From the NCBI GenBank assembly GCA_016711095.1, contig JADJTP010000003.1, positions 434,001-498,000 on the forward strand: a DNA stretch of 64,000 nucleotides. The letters are read 5' to 3'. This document shows, one piece after another, positions 44,431 to 52,544 of this stretch (positions within the stretch are counted from its first letter, which is position 1; each line of letters starts with the position of its first letter). The DNA is from Actinomycetales bacterium (GTDB lineage: Bacteria > Actinomycetota > Actinomycetes > Actinomycetales > Dermatophilaceae). The notes under the pieces were generated by a model. The model was not told the origin of the DNA. It saw only the letters and a list, made by a program, of their open reading frames with translations, and ran no database searches. The translations under genes were made by a program, and so were the position numbers.

Positions 44431-45635
44431 GCCTGCTCCCGAGTGTCGTCGGCGGCTGGTGTTTCGGCGAACGCCGCGCCGACGGTGATGTGGTCGCCGA
44501 TCCTCGTGTCGCCGACGTAGGACAGGTGCGGGATGCTCGAGCCGACCCCGATCGCAACGTTCTTCGTCTCGACGAAGCTGCCGATCTTGCCCTCGGCACC
44601 CAGCTCGGTGCCCGGTCGCAACAGCGCCCACGGTCCCACGCTCGCGCCTGGGCCAACCACCGACAGGGAGCCCTGCGTGCGGCATACGGTGGCGCCCTCG
44701 CCGACCTCCATGTCGGTGAGGGTGGTGTCCGGGCCGATCTGGCAAGCGGCTCCGATGGTCGTCGCGCCGAGCAACTGCGTGTTGGGCAGGATGACGGTGT
44801 CGCGTCCAATCGACACCGTCGTGTCGATCCACGTCGTGGCCGGGTCCCGCACGATCGCCCCGTCGCGCATTGCTGCCTGGACGGTGCGCCGGTTGAGCTC
44901 GGCGCCCAACGCGGCCAGTTGGGCCTTGTCGTTGACCCCCTCGGCCTGCCACACATCCTCCAGCACGTATGCCGCGACTGCGCGGCCGCGCGCGCGAGCG
45001 GCGCCGACGACGTCGGTGAGGTACTTCTCGCCTTGGGCGTTGGCGGTGCCGATACTGGCCAGTGCCTCGCGCAGCAGCGCAGCCTCGAAGGCGTAGATCC
45101 CCGAGTTGACTTCGGTGATGGCGAGTTCGTCCGCCGTGGCGTCCTTGTGCTCGACGATTCGGGCCACCCCCCCGTCGGGGTGCCGGACGATCCGCCCGTA
45201 CCCCGTGGGATCGGCCAGCCGCGAGGTGACGACGGTGACCCCGCACTGCTGGGCGTGGTGGGTACCGAGCAATGCGCGCAGTGTCTCGGCGGTCAGCAAG
45301 GGCACGTCACCGCAGGTGACGACGACGGTGCCGGTGAGGTCGGCCGGCAAAGCATCCAGGCCGCATTCGACGGCTCTGCCGGTGCCCTTGATCTCGTCCT
45401 GATCGGCGATGAGGCAATCCGGGTCGACCTCGGCGACATGGGCGGCCACCCGGTCACGGTCGTGGCGGACGACGACCTGCAGGTGAACCGGGTCGACGCC
45501 TCGGGCCGCGACGATGGCGTGATGCAGCAGGCTGCGCCCAGCGATGGTGTGCAGGACCTTGGGCGTCGCCGACTTCATCCGCGTGCCCTCGCCGGCCGCG
45601 AGGACGATGACGGCGGCCGGGCGCGAGATCGTCAC
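44427..45635 (-). CDS. glmU: GlmU lacking the usual 3' part of the acetyltransferase domain
   Basis: A 402-residue protein; typical GlmU is about 455-490. The uridylyltransferase domain is complete (AVIVLAAGEGTRMKSATPKVLH; CGDVPLLTAETLRAL; GRIVRHPDGGVARIVEHKDA). The left-handed beta-helix begins normally and keeps GSFVETKNVAIG and IPHLSYVGD, with the catalytic His, Lys and Tyr region. After IGDHITVGAAF it ends with a short acidic tail. The following helix coils with the NIGAG, N-Y-DG and K-H-x-T motifs that bind acetyl-CoA are absent. The stop overlaps prs cleanly. It may be a uridylyltransferase only, or have weak acetyltransferase activity. Confidence 0.88.
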   Translation of the reverse strand: MTISRPAAVIVLAAGEGTRMKSATPKVLHTIAGRSLLHHAIVAARGVDPVHLQVVVRHDRDRVAAHVAEVDPDCLIADQDEIKGTGRAVECGLDALPADLTGTVVVTCGDVPLLTAETLRALLGTHHAQQCGVTVVTSRLADPTGYGRIVRHPDGGVARIVEHKDATADELAITEVNSGIYAFEAALLREALASIGTANAQGEKYLTDVVGAARARGRAVAAYVLEDVWQAEGVNDKAQLAALGAELNRRTVQAAMRDGAIVRDPATTWIDTTVSIGRDTVILPNTQLLGATTIGAACQIGPDTTLTDMEVGEGATVCRTQGSLSVVGPGASVGPWALLRPGTELGAEGKIGSFVETKNVAIGVGSSIPHLSYVGDTRIGDHITVGAAFAETPAADDTREQA

Positions 45636-45756
45636 GAAGAGCGATCCTATCGGTCCCCCGCTCAGGGGTGCTCGGGCCAGTCGCCACGCTCCCCCGCTCC
45701 CACTGCAGGGCGGGTTCCACGTCTAGGCTGAGTTACCACAGGGAAGGGCGGCCGTC

Positions 45757-46455
45757 ATGACACCACCACGGCGATCGGCGACACTCGCAACGCTCGGACT
45801 GTCCGCTGTGGCAGTGGTGCTCGCCGTCGGGGGGTGCACCGCAGGCGGCTCCGTCACCAACGCGACCGCCCCGGAGACCATGATGTCGTCAGCTCTGAGG
45901 TCGGCGCCAGCGGGCCAAACGGCCCCCACCACCCTCCCGACCACGTCACCACCCAGAACGCCGGCCACCCCGGCGACGAACGCGCCGACGACCGGAAAGC
46001 CCACCTTCCCGCTCGGCGCGGGCACCTTCGGAGCCGTCAAACTCCCGGCGCTCGCCGACCAGGTCCTCGCGGCCGCTGCCCCCACGCTCGGGCCGCCCAC
46101 CCGCAATGAGCTGGGATCCGGATGCGAACTCGCCGGCCCGGATCAGAAGTCCATCTTCCTTCGATGGGGAGACGACCTGACCGCCTATGGCGAGGCAGGT
46201 CCCGGGGCGACGCTCATGATCGACTCGTGGACTGTGTCCGGCACCGGCACCAAGGTGCCGCTCACCCTGCCCCACGGCACGTCGATCGGGATGAAGCGCG
46301 CGAACCTGCTCGCAGCCCTGTCCGGTGAGAAGATCGATGACAGCCAGATGTTCGCCGAGGGCGACATCGTCATCAAGGATGATCTGTGGTGGTCGCTCGA
46401 CGCGTCCAACACGAAGGTCGTCTCGGTGACCTACAACCCGCACCTCTGCGAGTGA
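45757..46455 (+). CDS. Hypothetical lipoprotein
   Basis: A 232-residue lipoprotein with lipobox VGGC (Cys 27) and a Thr/Pro/Ala-rich linker to about residue 85. The globular C-domain has two cysteines (SGCELAG and the final HLCE) that could pair, and an LRWGDDLTAYGEAGPG segment. A possible -10 (TAGGCT, 45723-45728) and an AGGGAAGG Shine-Dalgarno precede ATG 45757. No domain recognised. Divergent from glmU. Confidence 0.75.
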   Translation: MTPPRRSATLATLGLSAVAVVLAVGGCTAGGSVTNATAPETMMSSALRSAPAGQTAPTTLPTTSPPRTPATPATNAPTTGKPTFPLGAGTFGAVKLPALADQVLAAAAPTLGPPTRNELGSGCELAGPDQKSIFLRWGDDLTAYGEAGPGATLMIDSWTVSGTGTKVPLTLPHGTSIGMKRANLLAALSGEKIDDSQMFAEGDIVIKDDLWWSLDASNTKVVSVTYNPHLCE

Positions 46456-46475
46456 CGACACGGGTCGACATCAGG

Positions 46476-46554
46476 CTCCCCGGGATGGAATCGAACCATC
46501 GTCGCTAATCCTGATTCAAAGTCAGGCGGGCCCTGCCAGCAGACCAACCGGGGA
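46476..46554 (-). tRNA. tRNA-Gln (anticodon UUG)
   Basis: Acceptor stem TCCCCGG/CCGGGGA is perfect, anticodon stem CCTGA/TCAGG closes the loop CTTTGAA (anticodon UUG), T arm is GATGG-TTCGATT-CCATC and the discriminator is G as expected for Gln. My hand fold gives 79 nt with a 9-nt variable loop, longer than usual. A tRNA-Gln next to glmU is also known in mycobacteria. Confidence 0.85.
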
Positions 46555-46674
46555 ATGCCCACCCGGTCGTGAACGACGACCGGCTGCGGTGGACCGACCT
46601 AGATTACCCGGGCCCGCGGCATACGGCGGCCGAGGGTGGGCATGAGGCCACCGCGGGCGCGGCACAATGGCCTC

Positions 46675-47325
46675 GTGACCCCACGCGAGAGCCCCCCGCC
46701 GAGCCGCCGAGCGCGGATGACCGGCAAGCAGCGGCGGGAGCAACTCATCGACGTGGGCCGGGCCGTCTTCGCCACCAAGGGCTTCGAGGCGGCGACCGTC
46801 GAGGACATCGCGGCGAAGGCCGGCGTGAGCAAACCGGTCGTCTATGAGCACTTCGGCGGCAAAGAGGGCCTGTATGCCGTCGTCGTCGATCGCGAGATGG
46901 CGACGCTGCTCGAGGCGGTCACCTCGGCCCTGGAGACGCCCGGGCCGACCCGAGCCGTCGTCGAATCGGCAGCGTTGGCCCTGCTCGACTACGTCGAGGG
47001 GTCGACCGACGGTTTCCGGATCCTCGTGCGCGACTCGCCGGCCGGGCAGTCGACTGGATCGTTCGCCAGCCTCATCGGCGACATCGCAACCCAGGTGGAG
47101 GCGATCCTCGCCGGCGAGTTCAGCCGCCGAAAGCTCGACCCGAGGGCAGCGCCGATCTATGCCCAGATGCTCGTGGGGATGGTCGCCCTGACAGGTCAGT
47201 GGTGGTTGGAGCACCGCCGGTTCAAGAAGGCCGACGTCGCGGCCCACCTGGTCAACCTCGCGTGGAATGGCCTCGTCGCCCTGGACAACAAGCCGACCCT
47301 GATCACAGATCTCAAGCACCGCTGA
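46675..47325 (+). CDS. TetR-family transcriptional regulator
   Basis: A 216-residue TetR repressor. The N-terminal HTH is clear: RREQLIDVGRAVFATKGFEAATVEDIAAKAGVSKPVVYEHFGGKEGLY in residues ~17-64 (quoted by its key parts KGFEAATVEDIAAKAGVS and VVYEHF). The C-terminal ligand domain contains the TetR_C-like GQWWLEHRRFKKADVAAHL. The GTG at 46675 follows a CACAAT -10 by 6 nt, suggesting leaderless translation; ATG 46717 is an alternative. An orthologous position (TetR beside glmU) exists in mycobacteria. Confidence 0.88.
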   Translation: MTPRESPPPSRRARMTGKQRREQLIDVGRAVFATKGFEAATVEDIAAKAGVSKPVVYEHFGGKEGLYAVVVDREMATLLEAVTSALETPGPTRAVVESAALALLDYVEGSTDGFRILVRDSPAGQSTGSFASLIGDIATQVEAILAGEFSRRKLDPRAAPIYAQMLVGMVALTGQWWLEHRRFKKADVAAHLVNLAWNGLVALDNKPTLITDLKHR

Positions 47326-47357
47326 CACCGGCTCGAGGGGCGGGTCTGAGGGCTAGG

Positions 47358-49973
47358 TCAGTCGGTGTCTTTGGGGACAACCCACATGGTGTGCACCGCA
47401 GTCAAGCTCACCGAGTTCGTCACCGTGAGCCGCACCTGAGGCTCGCCCTTTGGTTGCTGCCCGTCATAGACCAGATGCAGCACCCTGGTGTCGTCCGGGA
47501 CCTCACACGACACGCGTGCAGCGCCGTCTTGGCCGCACTCCTTGACGGTGACGACGCCGGTTTCGTCCCCCAAGACTTCGGCCGTTACCGTCACCCGGCC
47601 GGGCGCACCGGCGACGAACTCCACGACGGTATCCGCTCCCGCGATCATGCGCTCGGGCGGATGAACGAGCCGGGGGGCGTCCATCGGCACCACCGCGACG
47701 GTGGACCTCGCCGACTCGCCCGCGGCGTTGGTCAGCGTGATCGTGAGCACACCGTTGGCAGGGGCAACCCTTGCCGGCGCGGGGGCGAGATCACCTGTCC
47801 CGACGAAGGCAATGACGACGACCCGGCTCAGTCGCTCCGGCACAGTACACGTGCCGCCATCGTCGCCCCGTTCGCAACCGAACGCGATGACGAAACCGGG
47901 GCCGGACAGGTCGGCAGTAAGCGTCCCACCGGCAGCGGTGCCCATGTCGATGTCCACCGACAGCGGGGTTCCACTGACTACTTCAAGCGGTAAGGCCGTG
48001 ACGAAACTCGGCATCGGCGCACGCACGGGCATGGTGACGACAGTCGCCGCGCCGCCGTCGGCATTGGTCAGGGTGATGGTGAGCACAGCGGGGTATGCCG
48101 CGGCCGTCACCGACACATGCGCCTGGGCTGCTGGTCCGGCGACCGTGCAGGTGGCCGGATCGGTCGTGGAATCGGCCCCGGCGCAGGTGAGAACGACCGA
48201 CCCGCCCGTGCTGAGCTGCGCCGTCATCGTGCCACCGGCGATGCTCTGAAAGACGGCGGCGAAGGGGAACTCGGTCTCCCCGATCGCCTCGACGGGATTG
48301 TCGGGCGCGACGACCGGCGCCGGCGGCAGGATGGGGATGACGACGACCAGTGGTGCACCGCCGGCCGCGCTGACCGTCGTGACGACGGCGGAAGCCGGGT
48401 AGCTCTGCGGCGCCGCCGTGATTGTCACCGCACCGCTTGTGCCGGCGATCGGGCACGACGGCGAGGTCGCGCAGCCGACATCGATCGTGCCCGCTCCAGA
48501 GAGCGCGACCGTGACGGTGCCGCCCCCTGCGGCCGGGAAGGTGACCCCGAACACGAAGGTTCCCCCCGAGACGACCGACACGGGATTGTCGGCGGCGGGG
48601 GTCGGCGGAGCGAGTGGTACCGGCGTGGTCGGTACCGGCGTGGTCGGTACCGGCGTGGTCGGTACCGGCGTGGTCGGGGCCGGCGTGGTCGGGGCCGGGG
48701 TCGTCGGTGACGGCGTGTTCGGTGACGGCGTGTTCGGTGACGGCGCCGACGAGGACGTCGGCTGCGGCGTGGCCGACGTCGGTCGAGGCGTCGCCGCGGC
48801 GGCGCCCGTCACGGCCTCCGGGATCAGCGCAAGAGGCGGCGCGGCCGTCGTCGTAGTGGAGGACGGCGCGGACGGAACGGCCGTCGGGGAAGCAAGGGGT
48901 GCGGCCACGTCGGTGCCTCCACCCGGCCCGACAGCACCACCTGAGCCGCCGGCGATGATCCCACCCCCGCCAACGCCACCACGGCCAACGCCACCGCCGT
49001 TGACGCCATCGGCGTTCACGGCATAGCCGGCGGCGAGCACCACGGCGACGACGAGGGCTGCGGCCTTGCTGCCGAGAGTGGCGAATGTCGTCGTCATGGA
49101 CCCTGTCGGATCCTGCGCGCGGCCGCCGCCGTCGGACCCGGTCGCGGTGCTCCCCAGGACGCCGGCCCACGCGGTGGCTGCCGCCGAGCCGGCCATAAAG
49201 ATGAGCGGAACCATGACTGCGGGCAGCGCGCGGTTGACGTCGGCCAGCTCGTAAGCCAGGCCCTGGGCGTGCGGGCAGGTGCGCAGGTGCTCCTCGACGC
49301 GGGCCTTCTGCCGCACGGGCAGCTTCCCGCGCACGAAGCGTCCCATCTGCGAGAGAACCCAGCGGCACTCTTCGTCGTCGGCCCGGGCGATGGCGCGGTC
49401 GGCGTGCGCGTCGAGATACCTGGCACGCAGACTGTCGCGGGCTCGTAAGGCAAGCACGCTCACGCCATTGGCGGTGATCCCCATGGTCGCCGCGACGGCG
49501 GCGGGCGAAGTGCCCTCGACCGCGGTGCGCCACAACACGACACGATCGCGCTCCGGCAGCCGTCGGAACGCGGCACGGACCATCTCCTGGTCGACCGAAG
49601 GACTCGGATCGTATGCCGCGGTCGCCGGGCTGGCAGCGTCCAGATCAGCGTCGGCGGTCGGGACGGCGCGCAGGTCGGCGCGCGCATGGTCGACCCCCAC
49701 CGTCTTGACGGTCGAAAGGAAGTAGGACCGGAAGTTCGTCGACGGCCCCTTACCCGCCCGGATGAGGCCATAGACCCGCAGGCTGGCCTCTGCCACGACA
49801 TCCTCGGCGGAGGTGCGACCGCGGTGGCGGTGGGCGACGCCGTAGGCGGCCGGCAGGTGCCGACGCCACAACTCGGCATACGCATCGGGGTCGCCGACGC
49901 GGACCATGGCAAGCAACGCGGAGTCGTCGGTGTCGGCCCAGGCCTGACCCCAGATTCCGGCTGGTGCGGACAT
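47358..49973 (-). CDS. ECF sigma factor fused to anti-sigma-like domain, hydrophobic segments and four Ig-like repeats
   Basis: An 871-residue protein. Region 2 (~20-95; LRVYGLIRAGKGPSTNFRSY) and region 4 (~125-185; FRRLPERDRVVLWRTAVEG, MGITANGVSVLALRARD) form a complete sigma factor. A zf-HC2-like segment follows (ECRWVLSQMGRFVRGKLP, EEHLRTCPH; the last Cys is His). Hydrophobic segments lie at ~245-271 and ~300-318, then a Gly-rich and a Thr/Pro-repeat linker. From ~460 on come four ~100-residue Ig-like repeats, each with a Cys pair (GCATSPSC, CAGADSTTDPATC, GCERGDDGGTC, ECGQDGAARVSC). It looks like a membrane-tethered sigma factor that senses something outside and must be released. ATG 49973 has GGGGGGAG upstream. 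Confidence 0.88.
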   Translation of the reverse strand: MSAPAGIWGQAWADTDDSALLAMVRVGDPDAYAELWRRHLPAAYGVAHRHRGRTSAEDVVAEASLRVYGLIRAGKGPSTNFRSYFLSTVKTVGVDHARADLRAVPTADADLDAASPATAAYDPSPSVDQEMVRAAFRRLPERDRVVLWRTAVEGTSPAAVAATMGITANGVSVLALRARDSLRARYLDAHADRAIARADDEECRWVLSQMGRFVRGKLPVRQKARVEEHLRTCPHAQGLAYELADVNRALPAVMVPLIFMAGSAAATAWAGVLGSTATGSDGGGRAQDPTGSMTTTFATLGSKAAALVVAVVLAAGYAVNADGVNGGGVGRGGVGGGGIIAGGSGGAVGPGGGTDVAAPLASPTAVPSAPSSTTTTAAPPLALIPEAVTGAAAATPRPTSATPQPTSSSAPSPNTPSPNTPSPTTPAPTTPAPTTPVPTTPVPTTPVPTTPVPLAPPTPAADNPVSVVSGGTFVFGVTFPAAGGGTVTVALSGAGTIDVGCATSPSCPIAGTSGAVTITAAPQSYPASAVVTTVSAAGGAPLVVVIPILPPAPVVAPDNPVEAIGETEFPFAAVFQSIAGGTMTAQLSTGGSVVLTCAGADSTTDPATCTVAGPAAQAHVSVTAAAYPAVLTITLTNADGGAATVVTMPVRAPMPSFVTALPLEVVSGTPLSVDIDMGTAAGGTLTADLSGPGFVIAFGCERGDDGGTCTVPERLSRVVVIAFVGTGDLAPAPARVAPANGVLTITLTNAAGESARSTVAVVPMDAPRLVHPPERMIAGADTVVEFVAGAPGRVTVTAEVLGDETGVVTVKECGQDGAARVSCEVPDDTRVLHLVYDGQQPKGEPQVRLTVTNSVSLTAVHTMWVVPKDTD
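48616..48744 (-). repeat. 15-bp minisatellite encoding the Thr/Pro linker
   Basis: GGTACCGGCGTGGTC is repeated four times without change from 48616, then degenerates through GGGGCC and GGTGAC versions for another four to five units. It encodes PTTPV-type repeats in the linker of the sigma-factor fusion. In-frame length changes are expected. Confidence 0.92.
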
Positions 49974-50073
49974 GCGACTCCCCCCTCTCCTGGCGCGGCG
50001 GCACAGTCGTCGCAGACGCAGACGATTGACCATTGTCCCGCTGTCGCCGTGCAAATGGCAAAAAGGACTCGAT

Positions 50074-50089
50074 GTCTTGAGATCAAGAC
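50074..50089. promoter_or_regulatory. MarR-type operator palindrome
   Basis: GTCTTGA-GA-TCAAGAC is a perfect 7-2-7 palindrome between the divergent sigma-factor and MarR genes. It lies 15 bp upstream of the MarR -10 (TAGATT, 50105-50110), so binding would block that promoter. TTGA-n-TCAA cores are typical of MarR operators. Confidence 0.65.
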
Positions 50090-50116
50090 TCTTGACGGCG
50101 CGGATAGATTGCCGGT

Positions 50117-50659
50117 GTGGGTGAGCACAGGCCCGGATCGGGTGAGGCAGACGGCGGGACAACCCGCGACGAACCCGACGACGTCGACCGCATCGTCGCC
50201 GCGTGGGGGCGCGAGCGTCCCGACCTCGACGTCGAGCCTCTGCAAGTCCTATCCCGGATCACCCGACTGGCTCGTCGCCTCGATCTCGGCCGGGGCGCGG
50301 CCTTTTCGCGCCACCACCTGGAGGGCTGGGAGTTCGACGTGCTCTCGGCGCTGCGCCGGGCTGGCCGGCCCTACCAGCTCTCTCCCGGCCAGCTCGTGAG
50401 CGAGACCCTGGTGACCTCGGGGACGATGACGAACCGGGTCGACCGACTCGAACTGCGCGGACTCGTGCGGCGCAGCCCCGATCCGAGTGACCGGCGCGGA
50501 GTCATCGTGCGACTGACGACGGCTGGGCGCGAGACGGTCGACGCGGCGCTGGCCGACCTGCTGGAACACGAGCGGGAACTGCTCGCTCTGCTCTCGAGCA
50601 CCGAGCGCGTGCAACTCGCGACGATGCTGCGCCGTCTCAACGTTCCCCTGGAGAGCTGA
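50117..50659 (+). CDS. MarR-family transcriptional regulator
   Basis: A 180-residue winged-helix repressor. The wHTH core is seen in EFDVLSALRRAGRPYQLSPGQLVSETLVTSGTMTNRVDRLE (key parts SPGQLVSETLVTSGTMTNRV), and the wing in RRSPDPSDRRGVIVRLT. The GTG at 50117 is 6 nt after a TAGATT -10 and lacks a Shine-Dalgarno, so it is probably leaderless. It is likely autoregulated through the palindrome at 50074-50089 and may also control the divergent membrane-tethered sigma factor. Confidence 0.9.
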   Translation: MGEHRPGSGEADGGTTRDEPDDVDRIVAAWGRERPDLDVEPLQVLSRITRLARRLDLGRGAAFSRHHLEGWEFDVLSALRRAGRPYQLSPGQLVSETLVTSGTMTNRVDRLELRGLVRRSPDPSDRRGVIVRLTTAGRETVDAALADLLEHERELLALLSSTERVQLATMLRRLNVPLES

Positions 50660-50674
50660 CCGTGCCGCTGCCGT

Positions 50675-52513
50675 TCAGTCGATGATCTCCGCCGCGGCCA
50701 GCCAGGTCAGCTCCAGCTCGTCTCGCTCGTCCACGACGGCCCGCAGTTGGGAGTTGAGCGCGAGCACGGCGACGTGGTCGGCCGCCTGTGCCGCCATCTC
50801 GCCGTGGATGCGGTCCTCGCGCTCGCTGAGCCGGCCCAAGGCCCGCTCGACGCGAGCCATCTCCTTGCGAGCCTCCCGCTGCTGGGCCGCCGTGGCCCGC
50901 GCGCTCACGGCGCCCGACGACGCGCTGGCGCTGGCACTGGCGGCGGCACTGGCGGCGGCACTGCCGGCGGCATACGGACGGGCTGTCGGCGCCGCGGCAC
51001 GCAGCCGGAGATAGTCCTCGACCCCGCCGGGCAGGTCACGAACCCGACCGTCACCGAACAGAGCGGCCTGCCGGTCGCAGACCCGCTCCAGCAGATAGCG
51101 GTCGTGTGAGGCGACGATCAGCGTGCCGGCCCACCCGTCGAGGACGTCTTCGAGCGAGGTGAGCGTCTCGATGTCCAGGTCGTTGGTCGGTTCGTCGAGC
51201 AGCAGGACATTTGGCTCGGCCATGAGCAGACGCAAGATCTGCAACCGGCGCCGCTCCCCGCCGGACAGATCCCCCACCCGGGTCTGCTGTCGGGTGCCGG
51301 TGAAACCCAGGCGAGTGGCCAGCTGGCTCGCCGTGACCTCGCGATCCCCGAGCATGATCGAGCGGCGGACGATCTCGATCGCCTCGATGACCCGGTATGC
51401 CGTGAGCTCGTCGAGCTCTCGCACCTCTTGGCTGAGATGGCCGATGACGACGGTCTTGCCCACCTTGCGCCGGCCACCGTCGACCGGCACCTCGCCCGCG
51501 ATGACTCGCAGCAGAGTCGACTTGCCTGACCCGTTGACCCCGACGATGCCCACCCGCTCCCCCGGCGCCAGCCGCCAGGTCACCCGTTCCAGCAATGTCC
51601 GATCACCCGCACGGACCGTCGCCTCGATCAGGTCGATGACGTCCTTGCCCAACCGCCGGGTCGCGAAGCGCACCAACTCGACGCCATCTCTCGGTGGCGG
51701 CTCGTCGGCGATGAGCGCGGTCGCGGCATCGATCCTGAACTTCGGTTTGCTCGTGCGGGCTGGTGGCCCGCGCCGCAGCCAGGCCAGCTCTTTGCGCAGC
51801 AGGTTGTCGCGACGTTCCGCGGTGACCGCTGCCATCCGGGCGCGCTCGGCCTTGGCCAGCACGTATGCCGCGTAGCCGCCGTCGTAGGAGCGGACGGCAC
51901 CCGCGTCGACCTCCCAGGTGAGGGTCGCCATCGCGTCGAGGAACCACCGGTCGTGGGTGACCGCGACCGTGGCCGTGTCGGGGCGGGTGCGTCGGGTCGC
52001 CAGGTGGTCGGCGAGCCAGGCGACCGCTTCGACGTCGAGATGGTTGGTGGGCTCGTCGAGCAGCAGCAGGTCGGGGTCGGCGACGAGCAGCCGAGCCAGG
52101 GCCAGCCGACGTCGCTCGCCGCCCGACAGCGGGCCGACGAGCGCGTGCAGACCCCCGACGACGGGAGCATCGATCCCGCCGAGCAGGCCGGCCAGCACGT
52201 CGCGCACCCGGGCGTCGCCCGCCCATTCGTGCTCGGGCCGATCCCCGACGAGCGCCTCACGCACGCTCGCGGCGGGGTCGAGTTCGTCGTCCTGAGCGAG
52301 CAGCCCGCAGGTGAGCCCGCCGATGCGGGTGACTCGCCCGCTGTCGGGCTCCAGCCGCTCGGCGAGCACGCGCAACAGGGTCGATTTGCCGCCACCGTTG
52401 CGCCCGACCACGCCGATGCGTTGACCTCCGAGGACGCCGGTGGAGACGGCGTCGAGAATTGATGCCACCCCGTGCACGACCGTGACGCGTTCGAGCGAGA
52501 CGAGGACTCCCAT
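50675..52513 (-). CDS. ABC-F family ATPase (Uup/EttA-like)
   Basis: A 612-residue cytoplasmic protein with two ABC domains and no membrane domain, acting on ribosomes. Walker A motifs are GRNGGGKSTLLRV and GVNGSGKSTLLRV; signatures LSGGERRRLALARLL and LSGGERRRLQILRLL; Walker B LLLLDEPTNHLD and LLLDEPTNDLD. The linker (P-site tRNA interaction motif) lies between. A low-complexity Ala/Ser stretch (near 50930-50980) precedes a C-terminal coiled coil (AAQQREARKEMARVERALGR). It ends the ksgA-ispE operon. Confidence 0.93.
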   Translation of the reverse strand: MGVLVSLERVTVVHGVASILDAVSTGVLGGQRIGVVGRNGGGKSTLLRVLAERLEPDSGRVTRIGGLTCGLLAQDDELDPAASVREALVGDRPEHEWAGDARVRDVLAGLLGGIDAPVVGGLHALVGPLSGGERRRLALARLLVADPDLLLLDEPTNHLDVEAVAWLADHLATRRTRPDTATVAVTHDRWFLDAMATLTWEVDAGAVRSYDGGYAAYVLAKAERARMAAVTAERRDNLLRKELAWLRRGPPARTSKPKFRIDAATALIADEPPPRDGVELVRFATRRLGKDVIDLIEATVRAGDRTLLERVTWRLAPGERVGIVGVNGSGKSTLLRVIAGEVPVDGGRRKVGKTVVIGHLSQEVRELDELTAYRVIEAIEIVRRSIMLGDREVTASQLATRLGFTGTRQQTRVGDLSGGERRRLQILRLLMAEPNVLLLDEPTNDLDIETLTSLEDVLDGWAGTLIVASHDRYLLERVCDRQAALFGDGRVRDLPGGVEDYLRLRAAAPTARPYAAGSAAASAAASASASASSGAVSARATAAQQREARKEMARVERALGRLSEREDRIHGEMAAQAADHVAVLALNSQLRAVVDERDELELTWLAAAEIID

Positions 52514-52544
52514 GAGGGCGCGGCGTTCTGTCGGCTCAGGCGCG

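Noticed and set aside
43450..45246. 598-residue fusion ending in Prs
   Set aside because: The first half is a shifted frame of glmU; the real prs starts at the GTG overlapping the glmU stop.
48616..48744. CRISPR-like array
   Set aside because: The units are contiguous 15-bp coding repeats without spacers, and no cas genes are present.
47983..49533. 516-codon minus-strand frame within the sigma-factor gene
   Set aside because: It is a shifted frame of the same strand, extremely Arg/His-rich, with none of the motifs seen in the real frame.
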